NCBI GenBank assembly: GCA_027625915.1
Contig: JANTQA010000032.1
Location: 2,480,001 to 2,544,000 of the forward strand
Direction: 5' to 3'
Origin: Anaeramoeba flamelloides
Lineage: Eukaryota; Metamonada; Anaeramoebidae
Length of the DNA stretch: 64,000 nt
Numbering within the stretch: position 1 is the first letter of the stretch; each line of letters begins with the position of its first letter. The notes below the pieces were generated by a model. It was not told the DNA's origin and did not search any database. It saw only the letters and a program-made list of their open reading frames with translations. Below are positions 33,461 through 44,762 of this stretch, one piece after another. The translations under genes were made by a program, and so were the position numbers.

Positions 33461-34628
33461 ATGGGAGCAGGTAAGTAATTCTATTTTTGAAATAAACAAA
33501 CCCTTCCCTGTCAAATTTAAAGTGTTGTAATTCATACTATTAAAAACATAATTCTAAAAGACGGAGGATCACTCCCACATAGAGCCGAAATGGTCAAAAC
33601 AAAAAAACGAAGGGGAACAGTTAACCGACAAGTAAACCGAATAAAATGGAGTTGTTGCACTTTAACAAAAAAGCCACTTGAAGAACCAGTAGTTTTATGT
33701 CCTCTTGGAAGACTTTTTAACAAGCAAGATCTCTTGGTTGCGCTTATGAAAAAAAAGCTACCAAACGAATACTCTTATATCACGTCAATAAAAGTAACCA
33801 GATTCCCCAAAAAGAAAAAGTTTTTTTTTTATCTTTCTAATTTTATGACTATTAACCTTTCTTCTTTTCCATTCTAATTTTTTCATATTTTAGGATCTTG
33901 TGACATTAAAATTAACACAGAACAAGAATTATTTGGAACAAAGCGGTGAGGAAAATGTTACGAGATTTATTTGCCCAATCTCTGGAATTGAGATGAACGG
34001 ATTAAGCAAATTTGTTGCCTTTGCAAAATGTGGTCACGTTGTAGCAAAAACAAGTATCGAAAAATTACAATTAAAGACATGCCCGTTGTGTGAACAAAAA
34101 CTCCACAAAAATGATATCAAAATAATAAACCCAGATAGGAAATATCAAAAATATCTTTTGAAACAAATAATCCTAAACAAAAAAAAGAAAAAAAAAAAGA
34201 AAAAAAGAAACAAAATCAAAAAGGAATCTTCAAGAAAAAGAAAAACAAAAACAATTGAGAAGAACAAAAATAATTTAGAGAAAGAAAAAGAGGAAACTAG
34301 CCCAAATATTGAGAAAAGCAAATTAATTAAAAAGGAAAGCATTTCATTAACTAAGAAATCCGACAAGAACAATAGAAAAGAAAAAGAAAAAGAAAAAGAA
34401 AACAAAATTAAGCAGATTCTTAAAAAAAAAAAAATTAACAAAGAAAAGAAAAAGGAAAAGGAAAAGGAAACAGAAACAGAAAAAGAAAAAGAAAGTAATA
34501 TTATTAAAAAAGTTAACAAGGGTCGAGTCTATAATTCAATTTTTTTTACCGAAAAAGATCGTGAAAAATTCAAAGATCCAAGATTTATGTTTACACGTGG
34601 TGATTTGTTTGATAACAAAAAAATATAA
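33461..34628 (+). CDS. RTF2: Rtf2 family protein (three exons)
   Basis: Join 33461..33470, 33561..33793 and 33894..34628, giving 325 residues. The 10-bp first exon (ATGGGAGCAG before GTAAGT) plus exon 2 gives MGADGGSLPHR, the Rtf2 N-terminal signature. Exon 2 ends SIK before GTAACC; exon 3, after TTTTAG, resumes DLVTLKL. Two RING/U-box-like modules follow: CCTLTKKPLEEPVVLC with LGRLFNK (about 35-58), and FICPISGIEMNG (C108), KCGHV (C127, H129), CPLC (C144, C147). A Lys/Glu-rich linker fills about 170-285. The conserved tail contains YNSIFF. Rtf2 acts in the nucleus at stalled replication forks (fission-yeast termination at RTS1; proteasome-regulated in human) and is linked to pre-mRNA splicing. 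Introns are 90 and 100 bp. All three joins are in phase. Confidence 0.92.
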
Positions 34629-35609
34629 TCCTTAAAATCTTTTTTTGTAATAAAAAAACAACTCTATTTGCAATTATTCATTTTTAATTTGCATAAATAT
34701 TTAATTCTTTCAATACATAAAAAAAAAAACAATCCTCAAATTATTTTGAAATTTTAACCGTTTTAAATACTAATTTATTGAAATTTTAACGTGTGGTATA
34801 TACAAATTGTTTTTTAATTCTTTACTGTATTTGGATTTTAATATTTTTCCTTCATTATTGGATCAATTAGATATTTATTACTATTACCCTTAAAAAATTC
34901 ATTTTTTTATTTTTTTTCATCGATATGATTACTAAAATACCAAGAAGGATTAGTAATTTTGAATTGATTATTGAAAAAACGTTTTTTTTAGCTTTATCAA
35001 AGACAAAAGTATCAAGATATTTCAAAAAAAAGGAGTGAATTTTTTATATATATATAGAAATGAAAAAAATACCAAACATGAAAAAAATCATTGACATTAT
35101 TTTTAATTGTGAATATTCAGTAAAATTTTTATGTAATTTCTTTTATTTTGTAATCAAAGTCTTTTTTTAAGAATCAAACTTTTAAAATTATAACTAACTC
35201 GCTTATTATTATAATTGATAAAATTATACTGTTCGGAACAAGATTCAATCAATCAAAAACATTAAAAAAAATTATCATTTTCCAAACTTAAATAAACACC
35301 TAAAATACTTGATTGGTTTTTCAAAAAAAGTAAGGTATTTACAAAAAAGTGGGGAATTTTTTTTTTTATATTTCAAATAATATTTTCTTTTAGAGTTGTT
35401 TTATTGGTAAACGGGTAATATTCATTTATGGGTACTATTCGTATTGCTGGAATAGGTCATATTGTTGGAAGATTTCAAAATATATTTATTAAAATATTTC
35501 AAAAAATAGTAAAAAAAAAAAAAATAAAGCTTTTTTTCTACAAAGCGAGTTACGGCAAAATTTAATAAAAAGAATATTTTAACCAAACTTGTTAATGATC
35601 AGATCTAAA

Positions 35610-35795
35610 ATGAATCGAGCTGGACTTATGCAACTGTAGAGAACTGTATCCAACGAATGCGATCTGAAGCCAAACAAAGTGAACTGAATTGGACTTTCAG
35701 TACAATCTGCCAAGTCGTAACCCGGACTGGGTTTTTGCTGCCGAGTCGGTATCTTGGACTGATATTTTGCGAAAACAAGATTTGGGAAACTTGCA
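35610..35795. other. GC-richer island of unknown nature
   Basis: About 185 bp with near-balanced composition in otherwise ~80% A+T spacer. It contains words such as CGTAACCCGGACTGGGTTTTTG and GCCGAGTCGGTATCTTGGACTG, and an AAGTGAACTGAATTGG stretch. No tRNA A/B-box pair, no family-like frame (either strand), and no clear palindrome was found. It could be an exon fragment, a structured RNA or a decayed element. Confidence 0.4.
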
Positions 35796-36429
35796 AAAAA
35801 AAAAAAAAAAAAAGCAACTCAATTTTGTAAAACCAAATCTTATTCTTAAAACCATAGCACTTTATAGATTCAAACCATCTATAAAGTTCTAAAAAACTTA
35901 ATAACGTAGCCTATTTCTTTTGATCTATAGTTGTTCAAATATTTAGATCTCTTTTTTAAAACAAGAAACTATTGAAAAAAAATGATCATTTTTTATTGTT
36001 CTATCCTTCCTATGAAAAAGATAGATTAATATTTCTTAACAAATTAAAAAAAAAAAAAAATCTTAATCAATTAATTTCAAATCAAACAGTTTGAAACTAT
36101 TTTCATTAATTAATAATCGTGAAATCTATGATTTTATGCTTTAATTTCTTTTTGGGAAATTAAGTAAAAGGGTATCTTGAGTGTTATTTACACTTCTTCA
36201 ACAATAAAAAAAAAAAAAAAAAAAAAAATTTATAATATAATAATTAAACAAATGATTATTGAAAAATAATATAATGTTCTAAAAATTTCTTTTATTTGTT
36301 TATTTATTTAGAGAAAGGAGTAATTAAAGATCATTTATCAAATAAAAAAAAAGAGAGAAAGAAGAAGTAAATAATTAAAATATATATAAAAAATAATATT
36401 ATCATTTTCATGGCCATATCGAAACTATC

Positions 36430-37095
36430 CAGTGTCCTTAAGTTTTCCAGGATTTGAAAAAAAATGACAAAAATCCTGAATTTTACTAAATTATTTCTTA
36501 TTCTGGAAAACACCGTTAGCTTTTTTTTTTTTGATTTGAGAAATAAAAAGAAAATTTCTTGAATTTTCTATTTATTTCTAAAAAAAAAAAAAAAGCGCAG
36601 TTAGGTTTTCTTGCGTTTTCTGTTTATTTGGAAAATCGATAGATTTTCTTTAGGATTTTTTTACTTTTTGAAATAAATGAAAAATTTATTAAAATTTTCT
36701 GTTTATTTCAAAAATTAAAAAAAACCTAGAACAAATCAAAAATAAAATAGTAAATCTCAAAAAAACCTAGAACACTTTACTTATTAAACAGAAAACCTCA
36801 ATAAAACTGCCTTTATGTTTTCGATAATTTAAAAGAATTGAATTAAATCTTTGATTTTACTCTATTTTTTTGAATTCTGGAAAACCTAGGTACTTAACGG
36901 TATTTCATGACATGTACCCAGAATACACAGGATGAGTAAAAACCCGATAGAAAGATTATCGAATATAGATAAAAATTCCACAATCTGTGATTAATAATTC
37001 GTATTCCACTGCAGTTAGGTTTTCATTTAATATAAAAGAATTGGAGAAATTCTTTGATTTTGCTCAATTCTTTCGAATTAAAAAAAAACTAGACA
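36430..37095. repeat. Cluster of ~75-bp hairpin repeats (three copies)
   Basis: Hairpins at about 36431-36512, 36817-36885 and 37018-37088. Their arms resemble GTTTTC...AATTTAAAAGAATTGA and the inverse, TCTATTCTTTTGAATTCTGGAAAAC, usually next to TTAG/CCTAGG and a nearby ACGG. Two more copies lie at 60.71-60.95 kb. Confidence 0.6.
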
Positions 37096-37357
37096 CTACC
37101 TCTCACAATGTTGCACTGGGTGTTCGAATTTATATGTTTTTTACTATTATAAATATATTTTTTTTTCACTTTCTTTTTATTATTTTTTCTTTATCACCTT
37201 AAGTTTTCTAACCACAAGAGCTTTGATAAAAAATTCTCAACAATTGTAATAAATTTCATAATTTTGATTAGTCATGCTGAAGTGTTTTTGTGTATTTTTT
37301 TCCCAGTATAACTTTTTCATATAGTTTCTTATCTAGAATTTTGGACAACTTTTTTTC

Positions 37358-37749
37358 TCACTTGATTCTGATAAATTTATACCTTTCACAATACCAAATG
37401 AAGTGATTTATATTTTCATAATATTGAGTACTATAATTACATTTTTTACATTTTTCTTTTTTTTTTAAATGTGCTAGATTCAGATTTATTTTTTTAATCC
37501 ATATGAGTATTAATTTAATCTATTTGTAAAAGTTCTAAATTTGAGGAATGTAGTACTTGATTTAAATTTTATATAATATATTATTTTAAAATCAAAATTT
37601 TCATTCTTGATAATTTTGTAGTATTCTTTTATTTTCCTACTTTGATTGTTTTTGAAATTATTTAGATATTCATATTTTATCTTTGTTTTTAAATCATTTA
37701 AATACTCTGTTTTCCAAATATTTATTTTTTTTATTGGGTTTATAATCAA
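37358..37749 (-). pseudogene. Decayed non-LTR retrotransposon ORF end (zf-RVT-like)
   Basis: The minus-strand frame starting about 37749 contains LKFRTFTNRLN, a TAA, then YSYG. After one frameshift in an A7 run it reads KCKKCNYSTQYYENINHFIWYC, followed by ERYKFIRIK. The order LRTxxxxLN-x-Y...C-x2-C...H-x4-C-x2-Y...R is the C-terminal zinc-binding region of LINE reverse transcriptases. An internal stop plus a frameshift show it is dead. The polymerase core was not found. Confidence 0.65.
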
Positions 37750-38928
37750 ATTTAATAAGTTTTATTAGTTTTTCTATATTCTTTTTTTAAAATTTTATAA
37801 GTTAATTTCCATTTTGATAAGTTGAAAATAGTTTTAATAGGTAGTAGATTTATATTAAATCGATACATTAAAGCTCTGGAGTAGATCTTTGAATTTTAAA
37901 AAATTTTTTTATTTGAAATTTTATCAACATTCAACTTCTCAGAAAAAAAAAAACATTATAAAAATGAATACGATAATTACCAATTTTTATACTAAAAAAA
38001 TTTCATTAGAATTTAGATCAAAACCTTTTATATTTTTAATTCCACAAAAATTTTTTTAAGCAAAAAATTATATTATTATCAAAACAATTTAGGAAAATTA
38101 ACATATTTCGATATTTAAATAGTTCTATTGGAATAAGTTTCATCAACTTATTATTTAAAAAAATTATTAAAGTATTATAAAATAACTGTAAAATCTCATA
38201 TTTCAAGTACAATTTTTCTTTGTAAAATATTTTTTATTTTACTGTTTTAGAATTGGAAATTAGAAGATCAGAAAATTTTCAAACTTTATCTAATTACCAA
38301 ATGATTTTACAAAATCTTTCAACAGTAACTTTAATACTATCTTAAACTTTTAAGAGAACTAATCTCTTTCTTATCTATATAGTTATTAAAAATTATATAC
38401 TTAAAATTTCACAAATAAAAAGTTTATGTTTAAAAAAAATTTTATAGTGTATTAATTTTTGAACTATTTTGAGTTTTTTACTATAATTCAAATCACAATT
38501 AAAGATTATTAACAAAATAAATTTAATAACATATTAATACCATTTTAAATCTTTTATTTTAAACTTGATGAAATTTAACCCAATACAGGTTGCTAATGGA
38601 TATATAGACAATAAGTTAAAAAAGATTATATATTTATAATAATATTTTCGATTCTTCAAAAAAACAAATTTGGGAAACAAAATTTTCTAAATTAAAAGTT
38701 ATTAAATTGACAATAAATCTTTCTGCTATTTTTTAAAAAATTAAAGGATTGTTTTAAATTTATTTATTAGGTTTTTTTTACGAAAATAATTGGAATTATA
38801 TTGAAATATTTATAAAAACAAAAATGAATAATTTGTCAATTGCTTTAAATTAATATTTTTATTATTCTCATATTTTTTATTTTGTTTTGTTAAAAAAAAT
38901 AAAAAAAATGAATAAATAATTAGTTAAA

Positions 38929-41628
38929 TTAGCAACAACCAGATTTTTCTTCTTGTTGTTTTTGACTTTCTTCTTCATATGAAATAAGACTGATTTGTGA
39001 TTTTTTATTTTTTTGTTTTTCTTCCAGAACTTTTTCAGGAACAGATTGGCAAATTAGTTTAAAAAGATCTTGAATGTTTGTTCCTTCTTTTGCCGAAGTC
39101 TCCATGAATTCCAATCCATTATGCTTTGCAAAATCTTCTCCTTTGCTTTTTGGGATCTGGTGGTTTTCTAAATCTGTTTTATTTGCACATACAACAACAA
39201 AAATATTTTCTGGTCCAAATTTTTTTAATTCTTCATACCATTCTTTCATTTTTTTAAACGTTGAGCGGACAGTGACATCATAAACCAGAATGGTAGCATC
39301 GCTATCTTTGTAATACATTGTACCAAGACCTTTGAATTGCATTTTAAAAGGATTATTTTTTTTTTAAATAAGGGTATATAAGAAGAAGAATTGTTATTAT
39401 TAGAAAACGCTCTCCAATAAATATTACCAAGATTAAATTCTCGCACCATATGATTTTTTTTTTTTTTTTACATTTTATACTAAAGCCATTTTTGACAAGT
39501 AAAATCAAAATTTAATTTTTTTTCTGGTAAAATTATTATTTGTACAAAACATCACAATATCTCTTAAAGTACCGAAAAAACGATTTCAAAAAACAAATAA
39601 AAATAATAAGAATAATCAATTTGTATAAAGTAATTCATTGTGATAAAAAATTAAAATTAAAAGTATTCGGATGATTTATAATGAAAATGAGAATGATATA
39701 ATCAAATAATTTATGAAAGTAATTTGTTGTAATTTGATTTTTTTGAATTAATTTTTGCAAAAAATTACTTTTTTATATGTCTTAGTATACGGGGACAATG
39801 TTTTTTTTAAAGAATTTGTTTTAATGAATATAGACAGCTAAATTCGATTAGAATATTGTTAAAACCAACCCCAATTCACTATTTGAGTTCGACAAACCCC
39901 CATAATCTTTTACTTAAAATCGAAAAAAAATAAAAAAATTTTCAACGTTTTATTATTTTGTAGTTACTAAAATCAAAATCATTTCAAGATCTGTCAATAA
40001 GGGTTTGAGTTTGCTGGTTTTTCTTCCAAAATTTGAATAAATAACTAAAACAATTTTATTCTTTTTAAAAATTGAAATTTAATTTAAAATTTTTTTCTTG
40101 AAAAAATACAACTCCTGTTTTTTTGTACCGAGTGGAAAACACTCCACTAAAACAAAACAATTTTTAAACCAAAATTGAAATTAAACTATTCTTTCCATGT
40201 GTTGAGAAAATAAATTGCTCTTTTTTGATCTTTTCTTCAACTAAAAAAAGACAAAATATAATTACTACCAAACATTCAAGCTACAAACAGTTTTATTCCT
40301 GATGTGTATTTGTAATTTTTGAAATCCATTTTGTAATAAATAATCTCAAAAAGTAAATCTCATGAATGAAAATGATTACCAAATCCCCGATGTCTATTAT
40401 GGATTTAATTTTTGAATAAAAAATTTCATTTCAAAAAAAGGAATTAAACACGACTTTCCAGTCTTACTCTTCCCTGAATTCCATTTTATTTAGAATTCGA
40501 AATTGAAATGGTTGTTTTCCAAAAAATTATTCCAAAAAAATAAAATACCTTCTTATTTTTCGAAAAATTGTAGTATTTCAAGACATTTAGTTTTTTATTA
40601 CAAATCAATTTTGTATCAATCTCTTATGATCAAAAAACTGAGTATCTAAACTTTTTTAACCATTTTAAATTCACCTTTCAAAAAGTAACTCTTCATTCAA
40701 TTCCAAATTAATAGATTTTTAATTATGTTTCCAAAATAACAAAAAATGTTTCAGTTTTTTCTCTTTGAATTTTTTTCTTTATTAGTTTATTGATCAACAA
40801 TTCCCATTCAATTTTGAATAATAATATAAGAGAGAATATTATTTTTGGGACCAATTACGGGAAATTAGAAAAAATAAAAAATACCGAAATTGTAGCGAAA
40901 GACATATTGAATGTTTTTTTTTTGGATTATTTTTGTTTTTGATTTGTTTTTGAGGAACGAAATAAGAGTTGGCTTTAATATTTTCGTTGTGTAAAAATAA
41001 AAAGAAAAAATGAGAAAGTGAAAAAAAAAAAAAAAAAAAAAAAAAAAGCAATAGCATTAATCCGAAAAACATACTTCTGTATCTTTCTTGACCAGCTGAA
41101 TCCCAAATTTTCAAATTGTATTTTGTTTCATCAATTACCAAACTTTTTGTTAAAAAACTTGCTCCAATTGTTGATTCAGTATTTGGATCAAATTTGTCTT
41201 CAGTAAACCTCAAAGCAATTGAAGTCTTAAAATTTTGAACATTTTTGATTGAAAAAAAAAAAAAAAAAGGAAAATAAGAAAATAATTAAAGGTTTGTTAA
41301 ATTGAAATGATTGGAACCGTGTTGTGTTTTGGATAGTGAACTTAGAAAAGAGAAAATCAAAAATCAATTATTTAAGACAAGAAGTGAAAGAGATCAATAA
41401 TTTGTTTTTGAAAATGATGCAAAAAAATAAAGAGGATTTAAAAGCAAATAAATTTTCTTTGTCGAGAAGAATTGCAAAAAAAAAAAATACATTTAACAAA
41501 CAAAGTGAAGAAAACAAAAGAAAGAAAAAGGAAAAGGAAAAGAAAGTGTAGGTTTGATAAAATATTACTTTTCCAACAGCTACGTGTCCTAAAAGTACAA
41601 TTTTTAATTCTCGAACAAAATTGGTCAT
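38929..41628 (-). CDS. Rab GTPase of the Rab5/21/22 group (three exons)
   Basis: Minus-strand join of 41628..41569, 41225..41075 and 39329..38929, giving 203 residues. Donors are GTAATA and GTATGT; acceptors are TTTTAAG and TTCAAAG. All phases close, and Ser71 is split 1/2. G motifs: P-loop GHVAVGKTS (14-22), switch I with TIGASF (39-44), WDSAGQE (61-67), NKTD (120-123) and ETSAKEG. C-terminal GCC is for geranylgeranylation. TIGASF, RFTEDKFDPN, FGPENI and ETSAK resemble Rab22 most, while GKTS and SFLTK recall Rab21. Predicted role: early endosome or endocytic traffic; VPS9 proteins such as the one at 18-21 kb are its expected activators. Odd: His15 where Asp/Glu is usual, and Ser in place of Thr in the DTAGQ box. 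Both may be tolerated. Confidence 0.92.
39330..41074 (-). other. 1.75-kb second intron of the Rab gene
   Basis: It begins GTATGT and ends TTCAAAG on the minus strand. The interior is AT-rich with a long A/T homopolymer next to the donor. No named repeat was recognised in it. The first intron (41226-41568) is 343 bp. Confidence 0.8.
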
Positions 41629-42239
41629 GAAGGAATAGAAAAATTAAGCAGACAAAAAAAATTTTAAACGATGTAGAAAATGATCAAAAAATGAATTATA
41701 CAGTAGACAAGATCTTTACTTTTACTATACCAATTTGGAAATTCCTTTATCCACTGATAAAATGGTATAGCATTTGAAATGGATATTCTATCTTTAAAAA
41801 AATTGTCAAACCCTAATCAAAGTAAAAATGCCTGAAAAGGTTGTTAGGGTTAATGAAACAAATTTTTTTTAAGAAATCAGGATTTTCCGTTTTTTAAGGT
41901 CCAGATCAATTGTTCATAGATCTGCCATGTAAATTATTGGATTGAAAGATTGAGAAGTTAATAGGTGATTGCGAATATTTAAAATGTCATTCTTGTTTTC
42001 TACAGTTTGTAATTTGGGTAAGTAACTTGTTGATTGAATGTTATTGAAATATTCCGACAAAAGGTTTGAAAATCATAAAGTTTCTACTGATCAATTTTTT
42101 TACTTTATATCCAGCTATTGTTGAGTTTAAGAGAAGTTATAAATATATATTACAATCATCTGAAGGGGATCTTTAAAAAGATTAAAATAAAACTGATGAT
42201 ATTTTGCTTGAGCTTTGGAAATTTTCTAAAAATAAGGTA

Positions 42240-42770
42240 AATTTTGAAGAACAAATAAACTAAATTTCATAATAAATGGCCCATCTTACATTTGAATAAT
42301 GAATTCCTTTTGTATCGTTTTGAAGTTTTTCCTCTCATAATGAAAAGTTTGAAAATAAATCATTTTTTCTCTTTTTTATTTTTTCAATAGTGTTTTGTTA
42401 AAATGGAAAATGAAAATGAAAAATTTGAAAGAAGTAACAGATGAATTAATGAAAAAATTTGGTTTCAAATATGAAAAATAGATTAGATTTAGTTATTCAA
42501 ATGGAAGGAGAATTGATAAATGGGTTTTTTTACTTTTTTAAATTTTATATTTTTTATGTAATGCTTCTTTCAAAATAAATATCCCAATTTTTTTTTATCA
42601 GTTTTATTTATTTCTTTTTCTTTTATTTTTAGACAAAAAATAAACATCTCTTGAGTATAGTATTGAATATTAAAATCTAAATTTTTATATTATAAGAGAT
42701 AACTTCAATTATTAAGAATATTTTTATTTAAAATTTGATTTTTAATGAGCCAATTATTCTGAAAGATAGT
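42240..42770 (+). repeat. Inverted duplicate of 52260-52780 with peptide-like segment
   Basis: This plus-strand block is the reverse complement of 52260-52780 with moderate divergence. It contains a TTTTTTCAATAG acceptor-like site and an MKNLKEVTDELMKK segment followed by LVSNMKN, here shifted by one extra T. In the other copy the frame runs on unshifted. It is probably a duplicated exon fragment from an unidentified gene. Confidence 0.55.
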
Positions 42771-43078
42771 TTATATTTTTATAAAAATCAAAAAAAAAAA
42801 AACAAAATTAAAGTATTTTGACCTTTTCATAAATTCATCATACTTTTAAAAGATAGTTTATTTCAGAAAAAACCCAAAAGCAAAAAGCATGGTTTGAAGA
42901 ATTATGTGAAAATTTCCAAAAAAATAAAATAAATTTAAAGATAAGAAAAGTTTTTGATCCATAAATAAACCCAATTTAAAATTTTTAATACACCAAATTC
43001 AATTTTTGAAAAAAAAAAAACTTATTTTATAGATTTTCGAATAAATAATAAATTAGAGCCATTCATTAATTGAAAAGT

Positions 43079-43604
43079 TATGTTGTTCCAATACTACCAT
43101 GAAATCTATGATAAATAGAAAATTCATTTTCTTTTCTCACACTTTTATTTTTATGACAGGATTTTATGGTTATATGATAGCCTTTTACAAACCGTGAAAT
43201 TTTATCATAGAAGAAAAAATTCTCATTGAAAGAAAGTATTAAAATTTGAGCTTTTAGCTACAACAAAACTTCTTGATGATCGATAATTTAGAAAATTTTT
43301 CAGGTTTTTGGTAGATCCGAAATTTCCAAAGACCTTAAAATCAAAATGCAAGACCATTTCAAAGAAACAATTTAATTTGATCTTCGATCTTTGGAAACTT
43401 TGTTTTGAATTTTTAAATTTATTTCAAAAACAACAAGATTTTAATCTCAGGCTTTTAAATAAGAAATTTTTTAAAAAACCTATGCTAAGCCATAACATTT
43501 ATATAATAGAGTAAAATAGAAGATTTTTTTTTTTGTGTTTAACAGAGACAAAAAAGTTAATTTGTATATCTATCAATTTTCAAGGGGGATTTGGAACTGC
43601 AGTA
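43079..43604. mobile_element. 526-bp TIR element, family 2, copy B
   Basis: Same length and interior order as 23300-23825: CTACCATGAAATCTATGATAAA, TTTTATGACAG, ACAAACCGTGAAATTTTATCATAG, GATGATCGATAATTTxGAAAA, AGACCATTTCAAAGAAA. The ends are more eroded (TATGTTGTTCCAA; GGAACTGCAGTA). It interrupts a repeat whose uninterrupted form is at 16470-16640, showing insertion after that repeat spread. Confidence 0.75.
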
Positions 43605-43703
43605 AAAATTATTATGATAGAATTAGGTTTTGTAATAAAAAAATTATGGAATATAATAATTCTTAATGTTCATAGGAAAAAAAAATAATTAGCTGTTTAG
43701 AAA

Positions 43704-44035
43704 TTTAAACTCCATTTCACTCAAAGTTGCCCAGTCAAAAATATAAAATTCACTTTATTCTTATGAAACAACCAAATATTAGATTGTTTAGAAATGATAA
43801 AAATAATAATTTTCAAATTAGAGTTGATAATCATAAACAAAATGGTCTAACAAATTATAAATTTTCAAAAAATTAAATGTTGAAAAAAATAATTTGGTCC
43901 CCTTTCATTGAATTGTGTCTTATAAAAGTTCTCAATTTCTTTGTAAAATTAGAATTGTTTACAATAAGATTTTTATTAAAAGCAAACGTATTAATTTAAA
44001 GGGAATTACAAAGCCTCAATTTTCTGCTAGTTTAT
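43704..44035 (+). repeat. Direct repeat shared with 58523-58847
   Basis: Shared blocks in order: AAACTCCATTTCACT, CACTTTATT, ATTAGATTGTTTAGAAAT, AGAGTTGATAAT, TTCTCAATTTCTTT, AATAAGATTTTT, ACAAAGC. This is the degraded relative of the GGGCCC-ended element at 58.5-59.1 kb. Its left end here reads GTTGCCCAG instead of GGGGCCCAG. Confidence 0.6.
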
Positions 44036-44762
44036 TTAGGTATTCAAGCAATTTTTTTTTTTTGAATTAACCTTTTTTATTAATAAAGTTATAAAATTAA
44101 TAAAAAAAAATTATTAAATTCAAAAAAAGAATCTCTGAATTATAAAATCATCCTGAGAAGTATATTGAATGAAACTCGTGGAATTAGTTCTATTTCTTCA
44201 ATTACACATGTGGACATCTATTGAAAAGGGATTTCTTTTATCATAAAAATAAAAAAAGTTTGTTTTAATTCCTTTTCTCCAAAATTGTTCTGAATTGCAA
44301 AAAGTTTAATTTGATACAAATAGATCAGGAATCAAGGTAAAAAAAAAAAAATTATAAAATTAAAATTATAATGTTATTATTTCATACTATTTGATGAAAA
44401 AAAAAGAAAAAAAATTTCATTTAGCTTTTACGAAAAAAAAAGAATTTAAAAAGATCTAAGTAAAATTTAAACCTCTTTTAATAAAACTAAATCGTGTGTA
44501 TATTTTGGTTTTCCTCTTCGAATGGGGAACTTTGATGATTGCTTGAGTTCTTTTGGATTTAGTTTTTTTTTTCAGAAAGATGAATGACAATTTTGATCCT
44601 TTTATTTTCCAAGTAACAGTATTCTTATTGATGAATTTATATTCAATTCAATTAAAAAAAAAAATAAAATAAATAAAATAAAATCTAAAGATTATTAAAA
44701 AAATTTTTCAAAAAAAAAAAAATTTTGAAAAAAATAAAGATATAAAAAAAAGAGAATTTATA

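Larger units (their letters stand above)
34629..38928. other. 4.3-kb spacer with hairpin cluster, GC island and LINE remnant
   Basis: No intact gene. It includes a GC-richer patch (35610-35795), a ~110-bp repeat (36110-36200, also at 52150-52260), three ~75-bp hairpin repeats (36430-37095), and a decayed retrotransposon end (37358-37749, minus strand). Confidence 0.6.
41629..44762. other. 3.1-kb spacer: possible exon remnants and repeats
   Basis: This lies between two minus-strand genes. On the plus strand, 41984-42017 looks like a tiny first exon (MSFLFSTVCNL before GTAAGT), and CCAG at 42111-42114 is followed by an open stretch. 42240-42770 is an inverted copy of 52260-52780. A TIR element occupies 43079-43604 and a direct repeat 43704-44035. 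No intact gene recognised. Confidence 0.5.

Noticed and set aside
35626..35892. Two short frames in the GC-rich island
   Set aside because: A stop lies directly upstream of the plus-strand frame, one end runs into a homopolymer, and neither resembles a protein family.
36987..37202. 71-codon plus-strand frame
   Set aside because: It overlaps a hairpin repeat and runs into low-complexity Phe/Ile sequence.
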